A stretch of 64,000 nucleotides of DNA from Mangrovimonas sp. YM274 (lineage in GTDB: Bacteria > Bacteroidota > Bacteroidia > Flavobacteriales > Flavobacteriaceae), in assembly GCF_030908385.1 (NCBI RefSeq), contig NZ_CP133091.1, positions 3,281,501 to 3,345,500 of the forward strand. Reading direction: 5' to 3'. The translations under genes were made by a program, and so were the position numbers. Shown here in pieces: positions 18,209-28,046 of the stretch. Numbering within the stretch: the stretch's first letter is position 1; each line of letters starts with the position of its first letter. A model generated the notes under the pieces. The model saw only the letters and a list, made by a program, of their open reading frames with translations, did not search any database and had not been told where the DNA came from.

Positions 18209-19462
18209 ATGACGGCCAAACTAAGATTCATAACAACATTCAACTTACCAAGTCTTAAGTTTGGTTTTATTCATGCATTCATCATCACCTATTTTTTCTT
18301 TAACCACAATACATTCGCTCAAGAAGAAGCTCCCAAGGATTCCCTTCCTAAATGGCGCATTGGTTATAGCAGTAAAGGCTTTGAATTAAAATCTAGTGAC
18401 GACCTTTATAAATTACAGATACAAAGTCGGCTTCAGTTTCGATTTGCCACTCCAGATGACCAAGACCCCATCACCTTTGATGACTACGATGAAGAAGGCA
18501 CCCACCTTTTTAAAATTAACCGTGCCCGCCTAAAAGTTGGTGGAAATGCTTACAAAACTTGGTTGAAATATTATTGGGAATACGACATGGTAAATTCGAA
18601 CCTGTTAGACTTTAGGGTGATGATTGAAAAGTGGAAATGGCTCAGTTTGAAATTTGGACAATGGAAACTGGAATATTCCAGAGAACGGCGCATTAGTAGT
18701 GGGGAACAGCAATTGGTTGATCGCTCCATCATTAACCGCCCCTTTACTGTAGACCGTCAGCAAGGCGTAGAGCTATACGGTCGATTGGATGGAAAAAAAC
18801 TGTTGGACTTTAGTTATTGGGTGGCGGTTCTCACGGGTACCGGAAGAGGTAACAACAGTAATGACGATGAACATTTAATGTATTTTGGACGATTGCAATG
18901 GAACCCGCTTGGGGAAGATATGGGCTTTGAAAGTACCGATATGGAATATCATGACAAACCCGCAGCTATCATTGCCATTGCAGGAGTTACCAACAGAAGC
19001 CCATATACCAGATTTTCCTCTTCGGGAGGCGGTGAACTCCTTGGCTTTGAAGATGCCGAAAACGGACAGTACAGAGTAGAACAATACAACTTGGAGACCG
19101 CTTTTGTTTATAAGGGAATAACTTGGCAAAGTGAATGGCACCATAAAAGAATTAAGGATATGCAAAACGAAGTTCCAGATAGACTATTGAAAGGATACTA
19201 TCTACAAGCAGGATACTTTCCGCAAGGCGCCATTTCATGGTGGCCAAAACCACTGGAAATTGCCACCCGTTATTCTTCCTATGTTCCAGATTCAGAGTTA
19301 GACCAAGACCATCAAGATGAATTCTCTTGGGCCATAAATTGGTTTTTTAAAGGCCATAAAAACAAACTGACTGCGGAATTGAGTCACTTTGATTATGAAC
19401 GATTTGACCGGCAAGTTGATGAAAAATGGCGTTTCAGAGTACAGTGGGAAGTATCCTTTTAA
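18209..19462 (+). CDS. Phosphate-selective porin O/P family protein
   Basis: A 417-residue protein. The ATG at 18209 gives a signal peptide ending N-T-F-A-Q; an upstream in-frame ATG at 18137 would overlap the preceding gene and is less likely. The barrel has OprO/OprP landmarks: L-Q-I-Q-S-R-L-Q-F-R-F, R-A-R-L-K-V-G-G, L-K-F-G-Q-W-K, and S-W-A-I-N-W-F-F-x-G-H-x-N-K-L near the end, closing with V-Q-W-E-V-S-F. The family forms anion-selective trimers. Placed after sulfatases and a phosphatase, it could take up the released sulfate or phosphate; that is inference. Confidence 0.85.
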   Translation: MTAKLRFITTFNLPSLKFGFIHAFIITYFFFNHNTFAQEEAPKDSLPKWRIGYSSKGFELKSSDDLYKLQIQSRLQFRFATPDDQDPITFDDYDEEGTHLFKINRARLKVGGNAYKTWLKYYWEYDMVNSNLLDFRVMIEKWKWLSLKFGQWKLEYSRERRISSGEQQLVDRSIINRPFTVDRQQGVELYGRLDGKKLLDFSYWVAVLTGTGRGNNSNDDEHLMYFGRLQWNPLGEDMGFESTDMEYHDKPAAIIAIAGVTNRSPYTRFSSSGGGELLGFEDAENGQYRVEQYNLETAFVYKGITWQSEWHHKRIKDMQNEVPDRLLKGYYLQAGYFPQGAISWWPKPLEIATRYSSYVPDSELDQDHQDEFSWAINWFFKGHKNKLTAELSHFDYERFDRQVDEKWRFRVQWEVSF

Positions 19463-19482
19463 GCAAGCCTTAAAAACTACTT

Positions 19483-20073
19483 CTAGAATTTCAAACCATA
19501 TACAAAGCCTAGACCAAAAATGTCATACACATCCTTGTAAATATAGTTGAACCCCACAGATAGCTCCCAATTATGTTTTTCCAAAAGTATAAACTCCGAC
19601 CCCAAACGGACAATCCACAAGGTTTCATGGGCATCGGTTTCAATACCGCCACCCAAGGATACAGTCCATCTAGGCAAGGCCTCCCAAGTAGCTGCTACAG
19701 ACAATACCGTAGCATTTTCACGTTCCAGGAAATCGCCTTTTTCATTTTCAACATGTAAATTCACAATTTCCACATCGTTATAGGTCCCTATGGCCCAGCG
19801 TTCAGATAGCCAATATTCATACGAAAACCCAAAGGTTGGCGCTATGATGACTTCCTTTTCACCGGTATCAATGTCCCGCCCTTCAGGAACCCAAGAATAC
19901 CCTGCATAGAATGCCAATTTATTACGACGGAAAGGTTCTTCTTCCTCAAACTCCCTTTCCACCTCAGCTTCAAAAGTTTCTTCTGCTTCCTGGGCAAATA
20001 CGGGAACCGACAAAAGCAACATACCTAGTCCCCATATAGTTCTCATCATTCCTAATCGTAATATTGTATCCAT
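19483..20073 (-). CDS. Small outer-membrane barrel protein of unknown function
   Basis: A 196-residue protein with signal peptide ending V-F-A-Q; a start at 20046 (the second M of M-M-R-T) would fit it better. After the signal there is an acidic stretch of E/F repeats (~30-47), then eight or so amphipathic strands (A-F-Y-A-G-Y-S-W-V-P-E-G, W-T-V-S-L-G-G-G-I, S-V-G-F-N-Y-I-Y) ending G-L-K-F. It is convergent with the porin gene, 20 bp apart. It resembles small 8-stranded barrels; no ligand can be assigned. Confidence 0.65.
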   Translation of the reverse strand: MDTILRLGMMRTIWGLGMLLLSVPVFAQEAEETFEAEVEREFEEEEPFRRNKLAFYAGYSWVPEGRDIDTGEKEVIIAPTFGFSYEYWLSERWAIGTYNDVEIVNLHVENEKGDFLERENATVLSVAATWEALPRWTVSLGGGIETDAHETLWIVRLGSEFILLEKHNWELSVGFNYIYKDVYDIFGLGFVYGLKF

Positions 20074-20178
20074 AAACGCCTTTATTTTAAAGTTAAAACA
20101 CTGAATATTAACACTTAAAGTTACGCAATTTAATTTATTCGAGAACTTTTTTATTTACCGAAGAGATAAGTCCATAAA

Positions 20179-20209
20179 AAAACCTGTCCGATGGCATCGG
20201 ACAGGTTTT
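20179..20209 (-). terminator. Terminator of valS
   Basis: Near-perfect palindrome AAAACCTGTCCGATG/CATCGGACAGGTTTT with A/T tracts on both sides, 36 bp beyond the valS stop codon on the minus strand. Confidence 0.85.
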
Positions 20210-20245
20210 AATTTGTTTTATAATATTAAGGAATATCCTTTTCTA

Positions 20246-22882
20246 CTATTGCAAACTCGCCAAACTAGCTTTTAACGTTTCAATTTTAGCTAAAGCATCT
20301 GCTTCTTTTTTCTTTTCTGAAGCGACTACCTGTTCCGGGGCATTACTTACGAAACGCTCGTTAGATAGTTTTTTCTGAACCGACTTTAAGAAACCTTCCG
20401 TATAGTTTAACTCTTCTGTTAATTTTTTAATCTCTGCTTCTACATCGATACTTCCGGCCATTGGCACAAAATACTCATTCGATTTTACGCGGAATGTCAA
20501 AGCTCCCTCAACGGCTTCATTTACATATTCAATCGCTTCCAAGTTTCCTAACTTTTGAATGATCGCATCGAAGGTTGTACTGGTATTTCCGTTGTTAATT
20601 ACGGAGAAACCAATGGCATCTTTAAAGGCTATGTTCTTTTCCTTTCTAATATTTCTAATTCCTGAAACCACTTCTGAAGCAAAATCGAACTCAGAAATTA
20701 ACGTGTCGTTTATTGGTTTCGCCTCTGGCCATTTTGCCACAATTAAAGCATCCTCCGGTGTACGTTCTGCAATATAATGCCAGATATCTTCTGTTAAGAA
20801 TGGCATAAACGGATGCAGAATTTTCAAGTTATCTTCAAACGCAGCGATTAATGCCTTATAAGTTGCGACATCTACCGGTTTTTGGTACGCTGGTTTTACG
20901 ATTTCTAATAACCATCCAGAGAAATCATCCATAATCAATTTGTAAATCGCCATTAACGCATCGCTTAAACGGTATTTACTAAAATGATCTTCGATTTCAA
21001 CTAATGCTTTTTGGAATTTAGACGCATACCAGTCTAGAGCTATTTTACTAGATTCTGGCTGCGGAATGGTTTCATCTATTTCCCAACCATCAATCAATCG
21101 GTAGGCATTCCAGATTTTGTTTCCAAAACCTTTTCCTTGCTGACATAAGGCTTCGTCGAACAATAAATCGTTACCGGCAGCACTACTTAACAGTAATCCT
21201 ACACGAACTCCATCAGCACTATATTCTTCAATCAGCTTTAAAGCGTCTGGCGAATTCCCTAAGGACTTACTCATTTTACGACGTTGTTTATCGCGGACAA
21301 GCCCTGTTAGGTATACATTATTGAATGGTTTTTCGCCTTTATACTCGTACCCAGCAACAATCATTCGGGCCACCCAGAAGAATAAAATATCTGGCCCTGT
21401 CACCAAATCATTAGTTGGATAGTAGTATTTAATATCGTCATTTTCAGGATGGCGAATACCGTCGAATACGCTCATTGGCCACAACCAAGAAGAGAACCAA
21501 GTATCTAAAGCATCGGTTTCCTGACGTAAATCTTCAGCTTTTAAATTTGTATTTCCTGTTTTCTTCTGAGCTAAAGTTAAAGCCTCTTCTGCCGTTTCAG
21601 ACACTACAAAATCCTCTTTACCATCGCCGTAATAATACGCAGGGATTTGTTGCCCCCACAATAACTGACGAGAAATATTCCAATCGCGGATGTTCTCCAT
21701 CCAATGGCGATAGGTGTTTTCAAATTTCTTTGGGAATAATTGAATATCGTTATCTTCGCCTAAAACCGCTTCAATAGCTGGTTTTACCAATTCTTCCATT
21801 TTCAAAAACCACTGATCGCTTAAGCGTGGTTCGATAACGGCCTTTGTACGCTCTGAGGTTCCTACTTTATTTACGTGCACTTCAGTTTTCACCAAAGCTC
21901 CTATTTCCTCTAATTCTTTAGTAATTGCTTTACGTACCGCAAAACGGTCTTGACCTTCATAATGCAAACCGTAACTATTAAGCGTGGCATCATCATTGAA
22001 AATATCAACTACTTCTAAACTGTGCTTATCACCTAAAACTTTATCATTTTCATCGTGAGCCGGCGTTACTTTTAAGCATCCTGTACCAAATTCAACATCA
22101 ACATACTCATCCTCAATAATCGGAATCACACGACCACAAATTGGTACAATGGCCTTTTTACCTTTTAAATTTGTAAAACGCTCATCGGTCGGGTTGATAC
22201 AGATAGCGGTATCTCCAAAAATAGTTTCAGGACGCGTGGTTGCAATGGTTAACACATCGTCGCTACCTTCAATTTTATAGTTTAAGTAATAAAGGTTCCC
22301 TTGCTTTTCTTCGTAGATTACCTCTTCATCAGACAGGGTAGTTTTTGCTTCCGGATCCCAGTTTACCATACGGTAACCACGGTAGATATAACCTTTGTTG
22401 AATAAGTCGACAAATACCTTAATTACGGCTTCAGACATATCATCATCCATCGTAAACTTGGTTCTATCCCAATCGCAAGAACAGCCTAATTTTTTAAGTT
22501 GTTCTAAAATCACACCTCCATATTCATGCGTCCAATCCCAGGCATGCTTTAAAAATTCATCGCGAGATAAATCGTTTTTATCAATACCTTGTTCCTTCAA
22601 CTTTGCCACAACTTTAGCTTCGGTAGCAATTGAAGCATGATCCGTACCAGGCACCCAACATGCATTTTTACCCTGTAAACGTGCACGACGAATCAATACA
22701 TCCTGAATCGTATTGTTTAACATGTGCCCCATATGCAACACACCTGTAACGTTTGGTGGCGGAATTACAATGGTATAAGGTTCTCTTTCATCAGGTTCTG
22801 AATGAAAATAATTGTGTTTCATCCAGTAATCGTACCACTTACTCTCTACCTCTGTGGCTACATATTTTGTTGGAATTGCCAT
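20246..22882 (-). CDS. valS: Valyl-tRNA synthetase
   Basis: An 878-residue class I aminoacyl-tRNA synthetase that charges tRNA-Val in the cytoplasm. Signature motifs: [12 protein letters not shown] (HIGH-type) near residue 45 and K-M-S-K-S-L-G-N near 540; the CP1 editing domain holds [10 protein letters not shown] and [10 protein letters not shown]; a C-terminal coiled-coil arm of ~60 residues carries [10 protein letters not shown] and ends in Leu/Lys-rich helix. The length is normal for the family. A divergent gene lies 274 bp upstream. Essential housekeeping function. Confidence 0.97.
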   Translation of the reverse strand: MAIPTKYVATEVESKWYDYWMKHNYFHSEPDEREPYTIVIPPPNVTGVLHMGHMLNNTIQDVLIRRARLQGKNACWVPGTDHASIATEAKVVAKLKEQGIDKNDLSRDEFLKHAWDWTHEYGGVILEQLKKLGCSCDWDRTKFTMDDDMSEAVIKVFVDLFNKGYIYRGYRMVNWDPEAKTTLSDEEVIYEEKQGNLYYLNYKIEGSDDVLTIATTRPETIFGDTAICINPTDERFTNLKGKKAIVPICGRVIPIIEDEYVDVEFGTGCLKVTPAHDENDKVLGDKHSLEVVDIFNDDATLNSYGLHYEGQDRFAVRKAITKELEEIGALVKTEVHVNKVGTSERTKAVIEPRLSDQWFLKMEELVKPAIEAVLGEDNDIQLFPKKFENTYRHWMENIRDWNISRQLLWGQQIPAYYYGDGKEDFVVSETAEEALTLAQKKTGNTNLKAEDLRQETDALDTWFSSWLWPMSVFDGIRHPENDDIKYYYPTNDLVTGPDILFFWVARMIVAGYEYKGEKPFNNVYLTGLVRDKQRRKMSKSLGNSPDALKLIEEYSADGVRVGLLLSSAAGNDLLFDEALCQQGKGFGNKIWNAYRLIDGWEIDETIPQPESSKIALDWYASKFQKALVEIEDHFSKYRLSDALMAIYKLIMDDFSGWLLEIVKPAYQKPVDVATYKALIAAFEDNLKILHPFMPFLTEDIWHYIAERTPEDALIVAKWPEAKPINDTLISEFDFASEVVSGIRNIRKEKNIAFKDAIGFSVINNGNTSTTFDAIIQKLGNLEAIEYVNEAVEGALTFRVKSNEYFVPMAGSIDVEAEIKKLTEELNYTEGFLKSVQKKLSNERFVSNAPEQVVASEKKKEADALAKIETLKASLASLQ

Positions 22883-23098
22883 ATCCTAAGTATCTTATTT
22901 CTGTATTTTTTAACTTTCAAAGGCAATCATTAGAGGAATTTTAAATTAAAAATCCCGTCTAAAAACATAGCCTTTGGTACTGTTTTTGTGTATGAACTGA
23001 CAAAAGTACTTATATTTCTTTTTTCGTGAAATTATTAGACCAAATAATCCCCTTGTTTTAAGCTTGCTGAGCGTTAACAATACTGTAATACGTCTAAT

Positions 23099-23106
23099 TA
23101 ATTTTG
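23099..23106 (+). promoter_or_regulatory. -7 element TAATTTTG for the DUF1573 gene
   Basis: Matches TAnnTTTG and lies 50 nt before the ATG at 23157, in the divergent spacer with valS. Confidence 0.4.
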
Positions 23107-23156
23107 CTGAATGGTAAAAAGTGAGTAGTTTTGACTATCAATTTAAATTTTAAGTG

Positions 23157-23582
23157 ATGAAAAATTTAGTACTGATTTTATTTGTAGGCCTAGTGAGCCT
23201 TGGTGCCATGGCACAAGAAAAAGTAGCTAAGATTGAATTTAAGACCACAACCATAGACTACGGAACTATTGAAAAGGGATCGGATGGTGTGCGTGTATTT
23301 GAATTTACCAATACAGGTAATGCGCCTTTGATTATTTCTAATGTAAAATCTACTTGTGGTTGTACTGTTCCTAAAAAACCAGACGGACCAATTATGCCAG
23401 GTGAAACTGGAGAAATCTCTGTTAAATACGACACTAAAAGAGTAAACCCAATTAGAAAAACCATTACCGTAACATCTAATGCAGATACCCCTACGGTAGC
23501 CTTAAAGATAAAAGGTTTAGTAGTTGACTCTAGTAAAAATAGTGTTCTTGAGAAAAAGGACAAAAGTGTTATGGAACAATAA
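23157..23582 (+). CDS. DUF1573 domain secreted protein
   Basis: A 141-residue protein with a signal peptide ending A-M-A-Q-E. The ATG at 23157 is preferred to a GTG 3 nt earlier. One DUF1573 immunoglobulin-like domain is visible: I-D-Y-G-T-I-E-K-G-S-D-G, F-E-F-T-N-T-G-N-A-P-L-I-I, and S-T-C-G-C-T-V-P-K-K-P, the hallmark cysteine pair. The family is extracytoplasmic and common in Bacteroidota; its function is not established. Confidence 0.85.
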   Translation: MKNLVLILFVGLVSLGAMAQEKVAKIEFKTTTIDYGTIEKGSDGVRVFEFTNTGNAPLIISNVKSTCGCTVPKKPDGPIMPGETGEISVKYDTKRVNPIRKTITVTSNADTPTVALKIKGLVVDSSKNSVLEKKDKSVMEQ

Positions 23583-23603
23583 AACACGCTACTTACACAA
23601 ACT

Positions 23604-23631
23604 AAAAAACTCCCTACATAGGGAGTTTTTT
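23604..23631. terminator. Bidirectional terminator
   Basis: Thirteen-base-pair stem AAAAAACTCCCTA/TAGGGAGTTTTTT with a 2-nt nominal loop, T-rich on both strands. It separates the convergent DUF1573 and protease genes and runs into the stop codon of the latter (23630-23632). Confidence 0.85.
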
Positions 23632-24961
23632 AGTTTAATAGGCTTTCTAACTTAAACTTAAACACCATAGACTGGCCTTCTCGATCCACAACCAACTTAA
23701 TTGTGGTTTCCTCCTCATCGCAAAATCGTTGGCTCAACTCCTGTAAGCTCATAGTATGCGTCCCTTTGTTGTTAATAGATAGGATAACATCTCCAACCAA
23801 CAACCCCGCTTTGTAGGCTGGCGAATCCTCTCGCAACTCTACTATAGTATAAGCGGGCTTCAAAGCAAACTTATAAACTGTATTGAACATAACTCTATTA
23901 GAGACCTCTTTCTCGTTTCTTTCATTCACATAATCAAATCGAGGTTCTTCCTCCTTAATTACCCTTACCCCATTTTGCTCTAAAACAATCCCACTTTTAT
24001 TATACTGAAACGGCTTTTTGAAATTTCCATTCTTCTTTATGGTCATTTTAAAATTGTGGTAGTCCAAAACGATATTGAAGCGTTTGAGCAGTTCTCCAGA
24101 AATACTACCATTACGTTCCTTAAAATTTCGCGCCTCAGAAATAGCTACGGAATCAGGAAAAGCCACATTAACCCGTTTTAGGTCGAAACCGCTAAGGGTA
24201 AATCTTTTTACCTTGGAACGTTTGCCATGGATATTTCCACTGAGTCCTTTCCCCAAAAAATCTTCAAAAAAATTATCATCCCTAGGCAGTAACTGTTGCG
24301 AAGTATCCTCAAAAAGCCAAAGTGCATCACTACTTCCTGTATCTACCAATAATTTCACTGGAATTTCCGAAGAATCTATGCACACCATGGCATCTATATA
24401 GGGCTTGTTTTTATATAAAATTAAATCTAAGGTCTCACAGTTTCTACATTTTTTATACGTGTAGGTTTCGGGTCTGTGTAGCTTTAAATACTTAGCATTG
24501 TAATTGATTTCTACAATAAAATCCTTAAAAATATCATACCCAATAATACCATGAACACTTACCCCTAGCCTTGGTGTAAAATTTATGGAGTCGTCAAATA
24601 CCACATAAATATCTTGATTAACATTAACGGCATCTCCTATTTTAAGTCTATTATGGTTAGACTTTAAGGCCTCGACATCGCCATCGCCACCAAGCCCCCT
24701 AAGGTAAATGCGCTCTCCGTTTTTGATGTGTAAGGAATCTGAAATATTGAAAATATTGAATAGAATAGGCTTGCTAACCCCAGAGTCTAACAAAAAAGAC
24801 AATTCTACCCCATTCACCTCCACAGGAACGATAATTAAGTTATTTATTAGCTGAAATTTAACCTTACAATTATCTCGGGAAGGCATGTTGAAATTACCCT
24901 GGGCATAAAGGTTTATACCCAGCATTAAAAAACACCATATAAAAACCCTTTTAATTCGCAT
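23630..24961 (-). CDS. Retropepsin-like aspartyl protease with C-terminal PDZ domain
   Basis: A 443-residue protein with signal peptide ending L-Y-A-Q. Two aspartyl-protease motifs occur in one chain: F-L-L-D-S-G with Asp59, and L-L-V-D-T-G-S with Asp207, each followed by a hydrophobic-hydrophobic-Gly-type strand, giving a pepsin-like two-lobe layout. Residues ~355-440 form a PDZ domain (L-R-E-D-S-P-A-Y-K-A-G-L, V-G-D-V-I-L-S-I-N). It likely works as a periplasmic protease; substrates are unknown. It stands alone, convergent with the DUF1573 gene and divergent from the aminotransferase. Confidence 0.8.
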   Translation of the reverse strand: MRIKRVFIWCFLMLGINLYAQGNFNMPSRDNCKVKFQLINNLIIVPVEVNGVELSFLLDSGVSKPILFNIFNISDSLHIKNGERIYLRGLGGDGDVEALKSNHNRLKIGDAVNVNQDIYVVFDDSINFTPRLGVSVHGIIGYDIFKDFIVEINYNAKYLKLHRPETYTYKKCRNCETLDLILYKNKPYIDAMVCIDSSEIPVKLLVDTGSSDALWLFEDTSQQLLPRDDNFFEDFLGKGLSGNIHGKRSKVKRFTLSGFDLKRVNVAFPDSVAISEARNFKERNGSISGELLKRFNIVLDYHNFKMTIKKNGNFKKPFQYNKSGIVLEQNGVRVIKEEEPRFDYVNERNEKEVSNRVMFNTVYKFALKPAYTIVELREDSPAYKAGLLVGDVILSINNKGTHTMSLQELSQRFCDEEETTIKLVVDREGQSMVFKFKLESLLN

Positions 24962-25081
24962 ATTAACTAATTGACTATATACAATTTACAACCTTTTGAG
25001 ATATTATCATTTTTTAGGGTTTGTTTTTAAAAAAACTTTAAGATAATTTTCAGACCTTTGCGCTTTAAAATCAAGAATAAA

Positions 25082-26272
25082 ATGCCATCTATTTCGAAAA
25101 AAGGGCATGCAATGCCTGAATCCCCAATACGAAAACTTGTTCCTTATGCAGAACAAGCCTATAAAGACGGAAAAACTGTATACCACCTAAATATTGGACA
25201 ACCCGATATCAAAACCCCTGAAATTGCACTAGATGCAGTGAAGGTTCACTCTTTGGATATCTTGGCCTATACCCGTTCTGAAGGATCGGAAGGATACCGT
25301 AAAAAAATTGCAGCCTATTACGAGAAGAACGATATTCACGTTAAACACGACGATATCATTGTAACTACCGGAGGAAGTGAGGCCCTAATGTTTGCCTTTG
25401 GAAGCATTATGGATCCAGACGATGAAATTATTATCCCTGAGCCTTTTTACGCCAATTATAACGGGTTTTCAAATGCGTCAGATATTAAAGTAGTTCCTGT
25501 TATTTCTAAAATAGAGGACAATTTTGCGCTACCAGCCATCGAGGAGTTTGAAAAACTGATTACTCCAAAAACCAAGGCCATTTTGATTTGTAACCCAGGA
25601 AATCCAACAGGTTACTTATATTCTAAAGAAGAAATACAAAAGCTAGCCCAGATAGTTATCAAGCATGATTTATTTTTAATTGCAGACGAAGTTTACCGTG
25701 AGTTTGTTTACGACGGCAATGCATTTTACTCTATCATGCAAGAAGACAGCATCAAGGACCACGCCATTATGATTGATTCGGTTTCTAAGCGCTATAGTAT
25801 GTGCGGTGCCAGAATTGGTTATTTGGTTTCAAGAAACAAAACGTTTATTCAAACTGCTTTAAAGTTTGCACAAGCACGTTTAAGCCCTCCTACTTTGGCT
25901 CAAATTGCCAGTGAAGCCGCTTTAAACACTCCTCAGAGCTACTTTGACGATGTTAATGAAGAATATGTGCACCGCCGCAATACCCTTATCCGAGAATTGG
26001 AGCAAATAGAAGGCGTAAAAGTAGCCAAGCCAAATGGGGCATTCTATTGTATAGCTGAATTACCAATAGAAAATGCTGATGATTTTGCACAATGGCTTCT
26101 GGAAAAGTTCGACATTGATGGAGAAACTGTAATGGTAGCCCCTGCAGCAGGGTTCTACTCTACTCCAGGGGTTGGCCGCAATCAAATACGTATTGCTTAC
26201 GTACTTAATGAAAACAGTCTTGTAAAAGCTGTTCATATCTTGAAAGAAGCTCTAAAAGTTTACAAAGGCTAA
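25082..26272 (+). CDS. Pyridoxal-phosphate aminotransferase, class I/II (aspartate aminotransferase-like)
   Basis: A 396-residue fold-type-I PLP enzyme. The ATG at 25082 is chosen over an in-frame TTG at 25058. Landmarks: L-N-I-G-Q-P-D, T-T-G-G-S-E-A-L, C-N-P-G-N-P-T-G, A-D-E-V-Y-R-E, and S-V-S-K-R-Y-S-M-C-G with the Schiff-base lysine followed by G-A-R-I-G-Y. It transfers an amino group between an amino acid and a 2-oxo acid; aspartate or aromatic substrates are most likely but not decided by sequence. The next gene, murB, begins at the base after its stop codon, so the two are co-transcribed. Confidence 0.88.
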   Translation: MPSISKKGHAMPESPIRKLVPYAEQAYKDGKTVYHLNIGQPDIKTPEIALDAVKVHSLDILAYTRSEGSEGYRKKIAAYYEKNDIHVKHDDIIVTTGGSEALMFAFGSIMDPDDEIIIPEPFYANYNGFSNASDIKVVPVISKIEDNFALPAIEEFEKLITPKTKAILICNPGNPTGYLYSKEEIQKLAQIVIKHDLFLIADEVYREFVYDGNAFYSIMQEDSIKDHAIMIDSVSKRYSMCGARIGYLVSRNKTFIQTALKFAQARLSPPTLAQIASEAALNTPQSYFDDVNEEYVHRRNTLIRELEQIEGVKVAKPNGAFYCIAELPIENADDFAQWLLEKFDIDGETVMVAPAAGFYSTPGVGRNQIRIAYVLNENSLVKAVHILKEALKVYKG

Positions 26273-27286
26273 ATGCTTGTACAACACCATATATCTCTAA
26301 AACCCTACAACACTTTTGGAATCGATGTGTCTGCTCACAACTTCGTTTCTGTGTCCTCACTTCAAGATCTCAAAAGTGTTTTGGCTAATACCCAAACTAA
26401 GCAACCTTTTATTTTAGGAGGAGGAAGCAATATGCTACTCACCAAGGATATAGAGGAATTGGTAATCCATGTTAACCTAAAGGGAATAGAAATAATTGAA
26501 GAACAGAACGATTATGTTTTGGTTAAGGGCAATGCTGGCGAAAATTGGCACGAGTTTGTTTTGTGGTGCCTAGACCATAATTTTGGAGGGATTGAAAATC
26601 TTTCCTTAATTCCTGGTAATATCGGCACCGCTCCCATTCAAAATATTGGAGCCTATGGTGTTGAGCTGAAAGATGTCTTTGAAAACTGTGAGGCTATGGA
26701 CATTGCTACCCAAGAACTTGTCACTTTTTCAAAAGAACAATGTCAATTTGGGTATCGGGAGTCCTATTTTAAAAATGAAGCCAAAGGTCACTACATCATT
26801 ACAAGCGTCACACTAAAATTAACAAAAGGCAACCACAAACTACACACCGATTACGGTGCTATTATGGCCCAATTGGCAGCAGATAACATATCAAAACCAA
26901 GTGTTAAGGACATTTCCAACGCTGTAATTGCCATTAGGGAAAGTAAACTCCCTAATCCTAAGAAAATTGGCAATAGCGGTAGTTTTTTCAAAAACCCTGT
27001 AATTTCAAAACAACAATTTGAGCAATTAAAAGAACAGTTTCCCAACATACCAAGTTATGTCGTTTCTCAAGATGCCATAAAAGTGCCGGCAGGTTGGCTT
27101 ATCGAAACTGCTGGCTTTAAGGGTAAAGCATTTGGATCTTACGGTGTTCACAAACAACAGGCTTTGGTGTTGGTAAATTATGGAGGCGCTAAAGGCGAAG
27201 ATATCTTTGAGCTTGCAAAGCTGATACAAGACACTGTCAAACGTCTTTTTGGAATTTCTATTGAAATGGAAGTCAACATTATATAA
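26273..27286 (+). CDS. murB: UDP-N-acetylmuramate dehydrogenase
   Basis: A 337-residue FAD enzyme that reduces UDP-GlcNAc-enolpyruvate to UDP-MurNAc in peptidoglycan synthesis (cytoplasm). FAD-domain motifs: N-T-F-G-I-D near the start, L-G-G-G-S-N-M-L, I-P-G-N-I-G-T-A-P-I-Q-N-I-G-A-Y-G; the active-site segment is G-N-S-G-S-F-F-K-N-P, where the second Ser is the expected proton donor. Length and layout match the E. coli (type I) enzyme. It follows the aminotransferase with no gap and has a strong terminator behind it. Confidence 0.96.
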   Translation: MLVQHHISLKPYNTFGIDVSAHNFVSVSSLQDLKSVLANTQTKQPFILGGGSNMLLTKDIEELVIHVNLKGIEIIEEQNDYVLVKGNAGENWHEFVLWCLDHNFGGIENLSLIPGNIGTAPIQNIGAYGVELKDVFENCEAMDIATQELVTFSKEQCQFGYRESYFKNEAKGHYIITSVTLKLTKGNHKLHTDYGAIMAQLAADNISKPSVKDISNAVIAIRESKLPNPKKIGNSGSFFKNPVISKQQFEQLKEQFPNIPSYVVSQDAIKVPAGWLIETAGFKGKAFGSYGVHKQQALVLVNYGGAKGEDIFELAKLIQDTVKRLFGISIEMEVNII

Positions 27287-27288
27287 AA

Positions 27289-27312
27289 GAAGCCCCGATC
27301 TCTCGGGGCTTC
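27289..27312 (+). terminator. Terminator after murB
   Basis: Ten-base-pair stem GAAGCCCCGA/TCGGGGCTTC with a 4-nt TCTC loop, directly after the murB stop; downstream bases are pyrimidine-rich. Confidence 0.8.
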
Positions 27313-27515
27313 TCTTCTATAGTAAATGTAATTGTGCTATTAACCTTTATCTGTTTAGGAAAGAAAACATTTTAACTATAGTATCTTTTAAAAGCGTTTC
27401 GACAATGTTTGTAATAGTAATATTTTGCTATTTTTACTACCTTTATTTATATACGTTTTAAAGAATACTTTTAGATGTAATTAAAGTACCCTTAAAACCT
27501 TAATACAGAAACCTT

Positions 27516-28046
27516 TTGAGCACATCTATTGAGCAGAATATTGTCGAACTTTTAAAAAAAGAAGACAAAGCCGCCATAAATTTACTCTATAAATATTATA
27601 GCGATAGTCTTTATGGTGTCATATTGAAGGTTACCAACGACGAAGAACTTGCACAGGACGCTTTACAGGAAACCTTTGTGAAAGTTTGGAAAAACGCTAA
27701 GAAATACGACCCCAAAAAAGCCAAATTGTTTACTTGGCTCTACCGAATTGCCAGAAACACAGCGATAGACAAATTGCGAAGTTTCAATAATCGGTTTGAA
27801 AAGGAAGTCCAAATCGATCAATCCAACGTATATATATTACCAACAGCAAGTTTAAACCAAGATGTCCTTGATTTGAAAGAGCACGTTGGCAGATTGGACG
27901 AAAAGTACCAAATCGTACTGAAAGCCTTATTTTTTGAAGGCATGACGCAACAAGAAGCCAGTGAAGAACTGGATATTCCGTTAGGTACCATAAAGTCTAG
28001 ATTAAAAATTGGACTTAGAGAATTGAAAAAACTTTATGTTCATTAA
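27516..28046 (+). CDS. ECF-type RNA polymerase sigma factor
   Basis: A 176-residue sigma-70-family protein. The start is a TTG at 27516: an in-frame TAA lies at 27501 and there is no ATG between. Region 2 shows A-Q-D-A-L-Q-E-T-F-V-K-V-W-K and F-T-W-L-Y-R-I-A-R-N-T-A-I-D; region 4 shows E-G-M-T-Q-Q-E-A-S-E-E-L-D-I-P-L-G-T-I-K-S-R. It directs RNA polymerase to a dedicated promoter set. The 3' end overlaps the next gene by 11 bp, and that gene encodes its likely anti-sigma factor. Confidence 0.92.
   Translation: MSTSIEQNIVELLKKEDKAAINLLYKYYSDSLYGVILKVTNDEELAQDALQETFVKVWKNAKKYDPKKAKLFTWLYRIARNTAIDKLRSFNNRFEKEVQIDQSNVYILPTASLNQDVLDLKEHVGRLDEKYQIVLKALFFEGMTQQEASEELDIPLGTIKSRLKIGLRELKKLYVH

Noticed and set aside
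6488-19462. Polysaccharide utilisation locus
   Set aside because: No SusC, SusD, glycoside hydrolase or lyase is present in the region, so the name is not supported.
20133-20145. Lone TTCGAGAAC similar to the palindromic repeat family
   Set aside because: Too short and without the opposite end or hairpin; could be chance.
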